Shown: positions 43,664 through 56,256, counted from the stretch's first letter. The stretch: DNA of 64,000 nt from Chelonoidis abingdonii (GCF_003597395.2 NC_133771.1:45154269-45218268); one strand, 5' to 3'. Notes: generated by a model not told the origin, from the letters alone. Program-made: numbers and translations.

Positions 43664-45255
43664 TTGGAATCTCCCTTCAGGTATACATAAAACAGCATGA
43701 GTTAAGGGTTAATGTCTTTTTACCTGTGAAGGGTTTTAAAAAGTTGCACCTAAACCTAGCTAACACCTGACCAGAGGAAAACAATGGGGAAACAAGCATG
43801 TTTCAAAAAGGAACAAGAAAAGGAGGGAAGTTTTTCCTTTGTTTTTTAGAGGTTTCAGTTTCAGCCCGGAATGGAAAAAAAAAGATTCAACGGAAAACCA
43901 GCCTTTATCAGAAAAATAGTATGGTTTTAGAAAGGGAATTAAATAGGTTTATGTTTATTTTCTTTGTTAAAACTGTTAACCTGTTGTCTTATGCAATTAA
44001 AGGTTAGTGTAGAATCAAATTGGTATTTCGGTTATTATTTTTCTTGGTGTTTGGTTAACTAAATGTGGTTGTCCAATGGAAACATCCTTCTGGTTTTTCA
44101 ATCTGTTGTCTGTGAGAGTAGCTGGTTATGGCTAATCTCTCGCCAGAAGGGTTTTCTTTTACCTTTCTTCTTTAATTAAAAGCCTTTTCTCTTGAATACC
44201 TATTGATTTTTCCCTTTTTTAAGATCCAAGGGGATTGTGATCTGGGATCACCAGGGATTGGTGGGGGAAAGGAGGGAGGAAGGATGGTAATTTCTCCTTG
44301 TTTTAAGATCCAAGGGGTTTGGGGGGATCTGTGATTCACCAGGGGATTTGGTTGAAAAAAGTCCCTCCAAGGCTGCCCGGGCAGGGGAAGGTTTTGGAGG
44401 ACAAGGATGATCCAGACACTGGAAAAATTCTGGGATGGTGGCAAGCAGATACCAGATTCTTAAGCTAGTTAATTAAGCTTAGAAGTGTTCCAGCACGTCC
44501 CCCACATCTATACCCTGAAGTTCAGAAGTGGGGGGAAGAAAAACCTTGACAAGGTAGGTTGAGAAGGCTCCAAATCCTCCTCTTATTCTTCTTTTCTGCA
44601 GACTAACCAAGCCCCTTCCCCCCAGCATCTCTTCGGTAAGTCATTGTGCCCCAGCCCCTATCATTTTCGATTGCCCCTCCGCTGAACTCTCTTCAATTTA
44701 TCCAACATCCTTTCTGCTTAGCGGGGCCGGGGGAACCCAAAACTGGATGCAAATACTCCAAGATGTGCCTCATCAGTGAAAAGGGGGAAAGTGGTAGGAG
44801 TGATATTTTTGTTTTTTGTGTTTGGTGGTTTCTTGTTTTTTTTGTTGTTTATTGTTCTTGTGACCCGCCGAATAGAGGGAAATAAATCAGCTCCCTTTGA
44901 TCTGCTGGCCAATGTCTCCTACTAATGGAAGCCAAATGCCATTAGCCCTGCTTGGGGCAACAAGGTGGTTCAGCAAGGTCTGGGCTCGGACTCCCTTATA
45001 TATCAGTTCTCTCTACATCTCACATGTAATCCCTTTCACCCCAGGTCCTTTTCTGCAGAACTGCCGCTTAGCCAGTCAGTCCCCAGCCTGTAGCAGCGCA
45101 TGGGATTCTTCCGTCCTAAGTGCCGGACTGCGCTTGTCCTTGTTGAATTTCATCAGATTTCTTTTGGCCCAATCCTCCAATTTGTCTAAGTCACTCTGGA
45201 CCCTGTCCCTACCCTCCAGCGTATCTACCTCTCCCCATCAATCATGCCTCCAGAT
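43185..45255 (-). mobile_element. CR1 LINE, minus strand, split by a solo LTR
   Basis: 43185-43683 carries the antisense CR1 3' part. It resumes after the LTR with GGTTGAGAAGGCTCC, TTCTGCAGACTAACC, CTGAACTCTCTTCAATTT, CAAAACTGGATGC and then CTTGTTGAATTTCATCAG, TTTGGCCCAATCCTCCAA and CCCTACCCTCCAGCGTATC, which are antisense CR1 RT/3' coding sequence. It fades at about 45255. A stretch at 44775-44870 (GTTTTTTGTGTTTGGTGG) is inserted or low-quality sequence. Dead copy. Confidence 0.75.
43679..44556 (+). mobile_element. Solo LTR, family A (copy 3), inside the CR1
   Basis: AGGTA at 43679-43683 and 44552-44556 bound an 868-bp element starting TACATAAAACAGCATGAG and ending AACCTTGACA. CR1 sequence on the left (CCCTTCAGGTA) continues on the right (AGGTAGGTTGAGAAGG), so the insertion site is exact. 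It shares TAAGATCCAAGGGGTTTGGG, GGGATGGTGGCAAGCAGATACC and TAGTTAATTAAGCTTAGAAG with the other family A copies. Its homopolymer noise suggests it too lies in less accurate sequence. Confidence 0.85.
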
Positions 45256-46863
45256 TGTGTAAAAGATAATTTCCAGTCTGATTCACAGCAGCATGATTAT
45301 CATTCCCAAAGATAGCAATGACCTCTTGATTCAGAGCAACATTAAATATTAGTGCTCCAACTTTGGTTTTTTCCTTCCAGTACCTTTGATTATTATAAGC
45401 TTTTGAAGCATTTAGGATAGATGGCTGAACTGCCTACCACTAATTTATTGGTTCATGCCATACTTACAGATCAGTACTCATTACATTCCTATGACTAAGT
45501 TTTGTCCCTTGTGGGATCTTCCAGAGCTGACTTCTGGAAACACTGCTTTATTATTAATATGGCTTCGCTCACTTCAAAAGTGGATTTTTTCAGATGTGTA
45601 GTGGAAACTGATGCTTTTATCGAATAAAAGAACATTGACATTATTGGCAAGAACATTTAGAACAATTAGAAGGAAATGCTTCTTCACTTATGGCCCAAGC
45701 CCCTGGCTTCAATGGAACTAATCAGTGTGTAAAGTTAAGCAGATGCGTAAATCATTGTGGTATTGTGACCACAGCGTGTACTCAGTCAGAGGAATTCATT
45801 TTTATACAAAGTCTTTCAGTTATGCAATTCAACTGGCTTTTAAAAGTTCTGGGCACACTTATGACCAGTGACAACTATACAAGTCTTTTTCCCAAAGCAT
45901 TTTAAATTTATATTAAGCTAATTAACCAGTAACATTGCAGATATTATATACAAGTTCAGATAAGAGTAGTCAAATTTCATACCTCCAGGTATGAACAGAC
46001 TTCTTTCCCCAATATGAACAAAACTGGGCAACTATTTATGTATGCTATGGCTTTGCTCATTTTTGGCCTCTCTCTGAGGCACCATGTACTGGCCCAATGT
46101 TAGAGATAAGATAAAACTCAATGGACCAATTATCTGATTTGGTACAACCTAACATACACATAGTATTTTTCAACAGTGTGGCTGAGTTACAACGTTAAAT
46201 GATGATAGTCAGCTCTGTCATCTTATCGCTCAAACTCCCAGTGCCCCAGTATAGCGAACAGTCCGCCTATCTGAGGAACAAGGAATCATGACCTTAAAAT
46301 GTCTGAAGGCATTTCCCCACATTTCCACCTCCATTGATACCTAATACTTCTCCCTTCCCTCTTCTATTAACTTGAGTCTGCTTTTGTTTCCTCTTTCTTT
46401 CTCACCTTTGCCAGTTGGTTTGTGCCCCACATTGCAACATTGTTAGGTTGCTGGAGCGAATGAAGGAGAGGATGAAATACCAGGGTAATCCTCGACTTTT
46501 ATCCCTTCCACCTTCTCTAGGTACTTATATTGGCATGATGGAAGGGGGCTCCATTTTATGCCTTTGTTTCCCCAACTAAGTCCTACTCCTCCTTTTATCA
46601 TAACTTAAGTATTGCTCCCACCGCTGGTGTCCAAAACTGGATTCTGCCCTTGCATAAACAGACATCTTGAGGGAGGGGGAGAGTCTGATACATGCCAGAA
46701 TGCAGAAAATGCACCATCAGTTGTTGAAAATGCCAGAATGCCAGTATCTACCCTGTCTCAGCAATTGCCATATTTCAGAACAGCTTGTTGGGATGTTGAG
46801 ACAAGGTTAACTATATATTAGGAAACACTCTTGTTGGTGGGCAACTTCCTAGACTTTGATCTT
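45256..46863. other. Intergenic stretch, nothing identified
   Basis: AT-rich with small frames (69-71 codons) that lack domains. Confidence 0.4.
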
Positions 46864-47277
46864 TTATAATCGACATGGTGTTTGTGTGTGGGGGAGGGGT
46901 GGTGTTAGTGGATGCTGGTCTTTCGTTTCTTTGAGTGAAAGAGACATGAAAGCACTGATATATTGACTGCGAGAGGTATGCCATCTTAGTTGAAAGAACT
47001 TGTCAATTCTGCAAAGTTTTCCGTTAGCAGCTTCTTTATTACCATCAATGCCAGGAGCAAAAACAATGTTTCTCTTGTTTGCTTTCTCCACTAATTTTAG
47101 GTTAAGAATTTGATCCAGTGGTACTGCTGATCTCATGCTTAAAAAGACAGCATCATCCTCCAGCACACTATCTGGTATTTGATCCCTAGCCCTACTGGCA
47201 GCAATACTTTTCCCTTGCAAAGAATGTACTGTGTATCTTAAAGTCCCACCGCATGCATTTCCAACTGCTGGTGCTCA
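46864..47277 (-). pseudogene. Open frame of unknown origin, possible pseudogene or exon-like fragment
   Basis: The minus frame is open from the stop near 47277 down to 46864, about 137 codons. The only start near its top is a TTG at 47220, so it is not a standalone ORF with ATG. Parts look protein-like (ARDQIPDSVLEDDAVFLSM, FAPGIDGNKEAANGK) while the C-terminal part (HPLTPPLPHTQTP) looks like simple sequence. I recognise no family. It could be a decayed processed pseudogene, part of an unnamed transposon, or chance. Confidence 0.25.
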
Positions 47278-47862
47278 GGCCTTCCTAACCACAATGCTTG
47301 CTTGTTTGATCAGATGACCTGACTTGGAGTTTTGTTATCCCACTAAAACAACAGACCTTTTATTGTATTTATACAATTACCAATACCTTCCTTTACCCAA
47401 CAATTCTGCTCACTTTCTTTTTACTTAATTAATGATACTTTGAGAGTAAAGATACTATGTTTTTTTCAATCACTGCCATAATCCACACTGTGTGATGTTA
47501 ACACAAAATGTCACATGCCCAAGCTTATTCAATAGAAAACACTCATATGAATGTAGCCAAACAGTCTACTACATATTAAATATACAATTAAAACCTTTAT
47601 AAATCTCACCTACTCGAAAGAGTCTCCATATTAAATATAGAGATTATCTCTGGAACCACTGGATGGCAGAAGTCTTAGGACAGTAGTAAGAATGATTAGT
47701 CCTCAAAGGCTAAACTGGCACAAGTGTGTATCATTGATTCGGCAGTGGAGCTACGTCCTGAGTACCTGTGTTCTAGTGTATTTATTTTAATGTGTTTTAG
47801 TAGTTTCCCCTGACTTTTCAGATTTTATAGTTTTTGTATTTTCAAGAGGATATTTTAAATTC
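47278..47862. other. Intergenic stretch, nothing identified
   Basis: AT-rich, no recognised feature. Confidence 0.4.
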
Positions 47863-48127
47863 TCTTCCTCCAGGGCCGGCTCTAGCCATTTCGCCGCCCC
47901 AAGCACGGCGGCACACTGCGGGGGGCACTCTGCCGCTTGCCGGTCCTGCAGCTCCGGTTGACCTCCCGCAGGCATCCCTGTGGATGCTCCACCGGAGCCG
48001 CGGGACCAGCAGACCGTCTGCAGGCATGCCTGCCGCCCTTCTAGCGTCCGGCAGAGCGCCCCCCGCGGTATGCTGCCCCAAACACGCGCTTGGTGTGCTG
48101 GGGTCTGGAGCTGTCCCTGTCTTCCTC
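47863..48127. mobile_element. hAT-type MITE with perfect 8-bp target duplications
   Basis: TCTTCCTC at 47863-47870 and 48120-48127 flanks a 249-bp element that starts CAGGGCCGGCTCTAGCC and ends GGGTCTGGAGCTGTCCCTG, a terminal inverted repeat with mutations. The interior GC-rich sequence holds TGGATGCTCCACCGGAGCCG and other inverted words. I recall the family from turtles. The frames of 95-144 codons on both strands (for example 48221-47787 minus) merely read through it. Confidence 0.9.
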
Positions 48128-49512
48128 CATATATCAATCTGCATCTGTCCTCCCAACATTTTTCTCTTCTTCTTTTATCAGTCTGTACTCCTGGCACTCC
48201 CGGCACTCCCCTCAACCCCAACTTCCTAGTAGTGCTGCTCCATTGGAAGGCAGTATTAATTTCTTAGGGGATATTAACTTTAGTAGAGATTCTCTGCAAG
48301 GTAGGCAAGATGGTGCACATCCCTAGCACACCCCATCCTGCTCACTTCTCCCTGGACCCAACTCCCAGTCACGGATCTCAAGACATGTGGTGTGACCTCC
48401 ATTTGGTCTGGACCAAGGACAGGGCCTTGCCAGGGAGGAGGGTAACCCTGTTTTTACATGGCACAGGAAGATTCTCTGCACTTGGAGCATGGGCCCCAGC
48501 GTTATCAATTAACACAGTAATATTACAATGGTGCTGCTCTCTGTATGCCCATGAATAAATATCAGTGTACTGTATTCAGTTTAAATGTGCAGCCTGAAAT
48601 GAATGGATAACCTCATAACAGTGCCTGTGGACAAAAATATGATTTAGGCACTGGAGGAAAATGACCCTAATAAGTGACAATCTACAGCCACTTGATGTAT
48701 AGCTTTTATTAAGCCAATTATGAAAACAAAAAAAACATATAACTTACTAGCAAATGCTAAAGAGAAGGGTGGAGGAGAATGGTGATGCATGACACAACAG
48801 AAAGCTCAGGAAGTTCAAATAGCCTGTAATCACTGAATAGAAACACATTGGGCCCCAATAAGATAGCTCTATGCAAGCAACTCCTACCTGACTATAATCT
48901 GATTATAACAGAGAACAAATTTAGGTTAGCTTCCATTAAGAGATTAGGATCAGGCTTTTTCTCTCTCCCACATTTGAGGTGCTTCTAACAAATGTCAGAT
49001 GCTCACCTCTGTTTTTGCTTTTTACCTATATTTTCTGGATAATTTTCTCAGCTCCGTGCATGCCTAAACTTTTGTTGCAAGAAATAAAATTTAGCAATAT
49101 TCACATTTATTGCTTATGAAAACTGAAAATTTAAATCGAGACATGTAGCTAAGTCTTATGTTGTTTCCTTTCACAATGTATGTCCTTTAATCTTGTTCAG
49201 ATAGATGAGATGTCCATCATCCACAGTCCATTACGAGCCAATGTTGAAAATCTGCTGCAGCTAGTACTTTTTGCCCATATCAGAATTAATATAGCATTCT
49301 CTTTGGTTCAGCAAGTTTGAATTAGGACATTAAGTTCTTGTGCACATTTTAAATTCTGGGCATGTTGCAGATTTCTAGCTTTCTAAACCTTTTTTCCAAT
49401 CTCAGTGCATTTAGAATAAGAACTTTAGAAACAATATTCAAAAAAACTTAATAAGATCTATTTCTGTCCAGCTGTCTTATAAAAAGAGTATGTTTCTGGT
49501 GGACCTCAGCAC
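48128..49512. other. Intergenic stretch, nothing identified
   Basis: No gene or repeat recognised. 48310-48500 is GC-richer, with an 82-codon plus frame lacking any domain. Confidence 0.4.
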
Positions 49513-50429
49513 NNNNNNNNNNNNNNNNNNNNNNNNNNNNNNNNNNNNNNNNNNNNNNNNNNNNNNNNNNNNNNNNNNNNNNNNNNNNNNNNNNNNNNNN
49601 NNNNNNNNNNNNNNNNNNNNNNNNNNNNNNNNNNNNNNNNNNNNNNNNNNNNNNNNNNNNNNNNNNNNNNNNNNNNNNNNNNNNNNNNNNNNNNNNNNNN
49701 NNNNNNNNNNNNNNNNNNNNNNNNNNNNNNNNNNNNNNNNNNNNNNNNNNNNNNNNNNNNNNNNNNNNNNNNNNNNNNNNNNNNNNNNNNNNNNNNNNNN
49801 NNNNNNNNNNNNNNNNNNNNNNNNNNNNNNNNNNNNNNNNNNNNNNNNNNNNNNNNNNNNNNNNNNNNNNNNNNNNNNNNNNNNNNNNNNNNNNNNNNNN
49901 NNNNNNNNNNNNNNNNNNNNNNNNNNNNNNNNNNNNNNNNNNNNNNNNNNNNNNNNNNNNNNNNNNNNNNNNNNNNNNNNNNNNNNNNNNNNNNNNNNNN
50001 NNNNNNNNNNNNNNNNNNNNNNNNNNNNNNNNNNNNNNNNNNNNNNNNNNNNNNNNNNNNNNNNNNNNNNNNNNNNNNNNNNNNNNNNNNNNNNNNNNNN
50101 NNNNNNNNNNNNNNNNNNNNNNNNNNNNNNNNNNNNNNNNNNNNNNNNNNNNNNNNNNNNNNNNNNNNNNNNNNNNNNNNNNNNNNNNNNNNNNNNNNNN
50201 NNNNNNNNNNNNNNNNNNNNNNNNNNNNNNNNNNNNNNNNNNNNNNNNNNNNNNNNNNNNNNNNNNNNNNNNNNNNNNNNNNNNNNNNNNNNNNNNNNNN
50301 NNNNNNNNNNNNNNNNNNNNNNNNNNNNNNNNNNNNNNNNNNNNNNNNNNNNNNNNNNNNNNNNNNNNNNNNNNNNNNNNNNNNNNNNNNNNNNNNNNNN
50401 NNNNNNNNNNNNNNNNNNNNNNNNNNNNN
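49513..50429. other. Assembly gap (917 N)
   Basis: A run of 917 N. The apparent 320- and 328-codon frames across it are artefacts of N translation. Confidence 0.98.
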
Positions 50430-52647
50430 AAGAAGAGATGGATATGAGTTAGATGAGTCTAGGTGTTCGGTGTTCCCTGGTAAACAAATCAAACTGCCAC
50501 TCTTAACTGAATAACCAATTATTCTTTGGCTGTTGATTTTTAATTGTCGTGTTGATTTCTATTTTACATATTCTATTGTGGGTCTATTTCTATTCAATTT
50601 TACTACATAAAGATATGCAAGAAACACATTTTCAAAATAATTGGCTTTATGATAATGTTCTAAATGAGTAACAATTTAAATTCAAACAATGGGTTCAACA
50701 AATACTGATAAGGCATATAAATATTATTTAAAGTATTATTTATCTAGTAACTTTGTGACCTCTCAGTAAAATGTGGATTGTTTCATTAAAACAAGAGATG
50801 GTTTACATTTCCACTAGCAGACTAACAGCATTTTACTAGTTCAAGAGCTGACATTGCCAGCCAAAGCAAAGATTAGTGTTGACTTTGCCAGTCCCTTGAC
50901 TAGTACTAAATGTACCTATCCCAGTAAAGAGATTAATGCTTAAAAACATAACGCATAGACCATATTATTACAGTCCCTACACTACTAGAAACTGATTACT
51001 ATGATCTTCATTTCTTGCATATTATACATTTTAAAGTCTAGGTAATGTACATAAAATATTTTCCTGTTTTGAAATATATATATTACAGTTAATTTTAACC
51101 TCAAATGTTATGCTATTCTATTGTACTTTTACTAGTTGCTACTATACTTTTCAAAGATTCCTAGTATAACATGAGCAAAATCTTTAACTCACTAATCTTT
51201 TAATTCAAATCAAAGAATGGTGATGCAACACAGAATACGTAATGTCTGAATATTATTTAAAGACCTGTTCCTAGGAAATAAATACATGTCAAGCTGAACA
51301 AGCGAACAAAGAAACTTGATGGAAAAAATATTGCTAATATTTAGGTCTACTGAATTTTCCACACAAGCCAGACCTACCAGTTGGGAGATTTTGAATGGGA
51401 GATTTATCTTTTCAAGAGCCACCTGTGCTGTTCAGCTCTGGAAGTTAAGGCCCTGATTTCTTTGTACAAGGACTGTTCGTGGTTTTGACAGACAGAACCT
51501 GCTAATACTGACTAGATCATCTAAGTGCACGTTCCTTTTGAGAGATGATGATAGCAAACAAGACATGTCAACAATATATGTTTGTACTTCCCTGTGAAAA
51601 TATTCTGTGTATACAGCAGAACAGTTCAGGTCAAACATTTAAACCCAAGAGTACATTAAGCACATTGAAAGAACGTAAAGTAAACTTATTCAGTGACAAA
51701 AGATAGGTATTACTTGCTGATACCATCTGAAGCCATTTTACTAAATGCAGCAAATTCAGTGAGAATTAGAAATGTGAAGGTGAAGCGATGATGAGTATAA
51801 CACTCTGAGTTTTTAAATACTGTTGGCTATTTTCAGGGAAATAGAATGTCCTTGTGTCTAAGAGAAAAACCAGAGAAGCTCTGGCAGTGTAATAACAAGA
51901 TCACTATTGTATCTATCAAGATGGCTTCATTTATCTGTTGCATCTGAGTAGCGACAGATTTCTGACATGAGTGCAATTAATTCATTATTTTAAGAAGTCC
52001 CCTTCCTGGTATCACAGCGCTAAATAAAAACCTTGTTTTTGTGTTGCTTAAAATTGTGTAAGTTTATACAAATAACTTTACTAGGACTCTTTGTCGCTTT
52101 TTAAAGATTCTCCAGTTACAGTGAGATGGATTTTAAGAGGGTTTTGTTTTAATTAATCGTAGCAGAACTGGGATCAGGAATGAATACACGATCATACATA
52201 AAAGTATTCACATTAAAATGAATCATGTTCATTGATCCTGCAGCTGATGAAAAAGTGGATCTAAGCTTGTTTTGTGATGACTGGAACTGTGGTAGGCAGC
52301 AAGTTTCTTGATTTTAACATGTCTGGCAAAAAGTTTGTTCTTCAAAGAAACTGATTTCAAAGAAAGACAGGCACAAATATATGTCAGTGAATCTACGTTG
52401 TTTAAGTGCTGAAACAAATTTGTGACTGACTGGCTTTACAGATGCTGCTTTGAGTAGATTTATAGCAGTGTTGATGTCTTTAGCAGCATAAGTATAGGCA
52501 ATGGTGGGCATGTGTGTATGTGTAGGAGAGGGAGATTTGAAGGGCACAGAAGGCAATAAAATACATCTTTGCTTTAAAACAAAATGATTCCTTTTTGAGA
52601 GAATTTATTTCTGTAGTAAATATGCCTTCACTTGTAAGAAAGACTGT
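50430..52647. other. AT-rich intergenic stretch, nothing identified
   Basis: Only short frames. No repeats or conserved motifs recognised. It is one of the longest stretches here without a visible element. Confidence 0.4.
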
Positions 52648-54677
52648 GGCCTGGTCTACACTATGCGTTTAAACCGAATTTAGCAGCGTTAAACCAATTT
52701 AACCCTGCACCTGTCCACACAACGAGGCCCTTTATATCGATATAAAGGGTCTTTAAACCGGTTTCTGTACTCCTCCCCGACGAGAGGAGTAGCACTGAAA
52801 TCGGTATTGCCATGTCAGATTAGGGTTAGTGTGGCCGCAAATCGACGGTATTGGCCGCAGAGTGGTATCCCACAGTGCACCATTGTGACCGCTCTGGAAA
52901 GCGATCTGAACTCGGATGCACTGGCCAGGTAGACCAGAAAAAGCCCCGCAACTTTTAATTTCTGTTTTCCTGGTTGCCCAGCTGGAGCCTCCGATCAGCA
53001 CAGGTGCGATGCGTCCTAAATACAAAGAGGGCTCCACACTTGGACCGTCGGGAGATTACTGATCTGATTGCGTGTACGCGGAGACAAATTCTGTTCTATC
53101 AGACCTCCGTTACAGAGACGAAATGACAAAGCATTTGAAAAAAAATTCCAGACATGATAGACAGGAAAGCCACAGCAAAAGTTGCTGTGTGACAAGCGTA
53201 ATGAAGCCCAAAGGAATCAAATGGACGCCCATGAGGAGGGATGGGTTACTGAGGACTTCCAGCGTATCCCACAGTCCCTGCAGATCTCCGAAAAGGATTT
53301 GCATTTTGGCTGAACTCCCAGTACCTGAAAGGGCGTTTAAAAAAACCATTTTCCTGGAGTTTCCAGCGGTATATGTCGTCAATTTACAACCCTTCCCCCC
53401 ACAAAAAAAAGAAAAAGGAAAAAGATGTTTTTTCACTTTTTCAATGTCACCCTATGTCTACTGCATGCTGCTGGTAGACAATGCTCCAGCACTGAACACC
53501 AGCATCCGCCTGTCCCGGATGGATACATCATAAAATGTTACTGTCTGCCATTGTAATAATCAGTCATGAGTGCTTCCTGCTGACTCCGTTGAGTCGTCCG
53601 AGGGAGCCTGTGGTAAAAATGGGAATTGACTCCCTGGTCAATTCCTGGCAGATGCACAGAGATGCTGGTAAACCATCTCATCACAGCAACTGGAGGCTGA
53701 GCTCTATTAGACCCCCTCTTTTCATGTCAAAGAAAATTTTGTATTGCCTGACTATCATAGCAAGCTGGCGCTGCCCTCTCCGCTCATTTATTCACTAAAA
53801 AAGTCAGTGTTTCTTATTCCTGCATTATTTTATACTTCATCACACAAATGGTGGGACACTGCCACGGTTAGCCAGGCAGGGTGGGCAGGAGGGAAGCCAA
53901 TGGGTGGGGTGTGCAGGGTACCCCCGTAGAATGGCATGCAGTCATCATTCGCGGATCGTCTGGAGTCTACACGGCGCTGTGTTTCCTGGTTTCTCTAGGT
54001 ACACTTGCCCCATATTCTTGCAGGACTGACTATTTTTTGATCAAAACAAAAGGGGAACGACACAGGGATCACTCCCATTTTGTCCATTGCACCCCCAGCG
54101 ACCTCAGCGAGGCCAGCCAGGAGCATCCATGACAGCAGCAGACGTAGCAGAACAACTGATAAACCGTTCATCTCATCACCAATTTTACAATGGATGGCAG
54201 ACGGGCAGTGGGATGAAACCGTCGCTACCTTGCAAAGGCAAAGATGAATGCTGCGTGTAGCACTGCAGTACCACGCTTGTCAGCAGATCCATACACATAC
54301 GGTAACAGTGACAAAAGCAAAAAACTCCATGGTTGCCAGTGCTGTGGCATCTGCCAGGGCAATCCAGGGAAAAAGGTGCAAAGGTTTCCTGCTGTTGCTT
54401 TCACGGAGGAAGACTTGAGTGACGAATTACCTAGAAATCACCCGTGACACTGTTTTGCATTGGATATCAACCCAGAATTCCAAGGGGGGGGACTGTGGAA
54501 AACTATGGATAGCTACCACAGTGCAACGCGCCCAGAAACGATGCTAGCCTCGGTACATGGACGCACACCACGAAAATTAATGTGCTTAGGTGCGCCACGT
54601 GCACCGACTTTATACCAATTGTTTTACAAAACCGGTTTATGCAAATCGAATAATCCCTTTAGTGTAGGACATTACCC
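52648..54677 (+). mobile_element. Harbinger-type DNA transposon, inactive
   Basis: The left end GGCCTGGTCTACACTATGCG, then TTTAAACCGAATTTAGCAGCG and TTTATATCGATATAAAGGG, and the right end CCGGTTTATGCAAATCGAATAATCCCTTTAGTGTAGGAC match a turtle family I recall as PIF/Harbinger. Near the left, CGACGAGAGGAGTAGCACTG and GGATTAGGGTTAGTGTGGC-like words, and near the right, GGACGCACACCACGAAAATTAATG, are also in family order. The interior includes a broken Myb/SANT-like segment (see next entry). About 2.03 kb; ends approximate. No nuclease recognised. Confidence 0.7.
53035..53240 (+). pseudogene. Myb/SANT-like DNA-binding domain remnant of the Harbinger element
   Basis: Across shifted frames the sequence spells W-T-V-G-R...ITDLI (53040-53070), LSDLRYRDEMTKHLKK (53098-53145) and a DRQESHSK-like piece (53157-53180). 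In intact relatives this reads as WTxREIxDLIxVWGDE...LRSxKRN...FEKIS...RGHxRD, the Myb-like protein that partners the Harbinger nuclease by binding transposon ends. At least two frameshifts break it. A 153-codon frame (53072-53533) overlaps it but mixes frames of different origin. Confidence 0.5.
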
Positions 54678-55560
54678 TGTCACACTGAGGAAATGTGCAC
54701 CTACACGTACCGCAATGAAAAATATAGCTCTCTAAAAAGTGAAAAGATACACAAGTTAGCTTTTGTTACCAAATTTAAACAAATGCTGCATTTGCACCAC
54801 AACCTGCACAAAATAAAAGCTCTTTTCAAAAAGAAAGAAAGAAAATACATTTATTAGCTTCAGGAAATTTAATTATTACTGAGTAAGTAGGAAGATAGTC
54901 AAGTTAATTATTTACACATAAAAATTTAAATATGTATTGATATTTTTAATAAAGAGTTGAATGCTGTCAAACCAGTACAGACAAATGTTTTTAAACGCAA
55001 ACATTCAGCTACTCTTGTCTTCTCCTGCCTTCTCGTGAATGACGGAAAAGACTCTTATCAATCCCTTGGTTACATTTCAACCACCAAGCATTAAGGGAGG
55101 TTGGGCAACTATCCTGCCTTTGATGTAGTTCACATTCTCTCTAAATACTGAAATTCATCCCTTCTTGAAATTTGTACCCTGGTACTCAAAAACAATTTGC
55201 AAGAACAGATTTTTGCTTGGGAAGCCACAGATCACACCAAGTGTCAACATTATAACTAAGTTTGGGAAGAACAACAACTCATTCTCCTCTATCCATGCGC
55301 TTTTTCCCCATCTCTAACCCTCCCCCCCATTTCATATTATACAAGTGAACATTATTCTTTATTATTATATATCAGCATGTTTTGGAGGGAAAGAGTGTAA
55401 ATAAATTATTTTCAGAGAAGGGAATTAGCTCCGAATGAAGATTAGGCTGCAAAAAAAAATATTGGTTGATGGAGTTAAAAAATCTGAATAGATTCTTTAG
55501 TTCCTCAAACCTTCATCGTAAGAATAACTAACATATTTCTGTTATATTGTATCTTTAAAC
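54678..55560. other. AT-rich intergenic stretch
   Basis: A short A-rich AAAGAAAGAAAG tract at 54829-54843. Nothing else recognised. Confidence 0.4.
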
Positions 55561-55684
55561 AGTGGTCCTCAAACGTACGTGCCACGGCCCATGGCGCACA
55601 CCGGGGCATTTATGTTTCCGCCTAGGCAGACAGGACTATGAATTAGGCAGCCCGTGAGTTTTTATAGTTGGCTCTGCAGTGACA

Positions 55685-56110
55685 CCCTGTGACCTTCATA
55701 AGTCTCTCTCAGATGCTTGGCTGGCTGGTTCTTACAACACTAAGATCAAACTGATTGCCATTAAATGGACAGGAATGAATTTCACATCGGGCACATTAGC
55801 TTATACCTTGAGAGGATTTTTGTTTTTTTTTAAACCTTTCTCTGCAGCATGGGTCATAGGTCACTTGCAGGATCATCTGGCCTATATCTTCACTTAATCA
55901 GTTCCTGCCATTGCAGCAGCCTTGGCATTGATGCACCTGGCCCTCCATTCTCTCCTGTGGCACACAAAGTTTAATCTCCTTAAGGACGTGATACTTTGGT
56001 CTAACTCGGTTGTTAGGTTTAGTGTGCAGGGTAGGTGGGTGCTTTCTTTATGCCTGTAATGCACAAGAATTTCAGACTAGATGATCTGTGATCCCTTCTG
56101 GACTTAACTC
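55685..56110 (+). mobile_element. CR1-clade LINE 3' end
   Basis: CTCTCTCAGATGCTTGGCTGG, TTTCTCTGCAGCATGGGTCATAGGTCACTTGC, GGTAGGTGGG and the terminal AGACTAGATGATCTGTGATCCCTTCTGGACTTAA follow the layout of the 3' UTR seen at 35880-36245. The 5' part is truncated and there is no coding sequence. Confidence 0.65.
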
Positions 56111-56256
56111 TAAACCAGAAAGTACTAACCTGCTTCAGGATGTGGGAGAATGTATAATTATGTGTATTTCATGTGTACCATTACCATGGGAATATACAAA
56201 CAAAATAAAAATGCACTGCTATGAAATGTTCCAGATTATAGGACTGTCTTGTCCAG

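Noticed and set aside
46864..47220. Homology to a diphthamide-synthesis (DPH1-like) protein
   Set aside because: Only a few residues (QIP...L-x-D) looked similar from memory and the key conserved blocks did not follow.
47787..48267. Frames of 95-144 codons on both strands
   Set aside because: They read through a 249-bp hAT MITE with perfect target duplications.
49490..50492. 320- and 328-codon frames on both strands
   Set aside because: They consist almost wholly of translated N from the assembly gap.
55560..55680. hAT-like terminus CAGTGGTCCTCAAAC
   Set aside because: Only one end is visible, with no matching inverted end or target duplication nearby, so I did not call an element.
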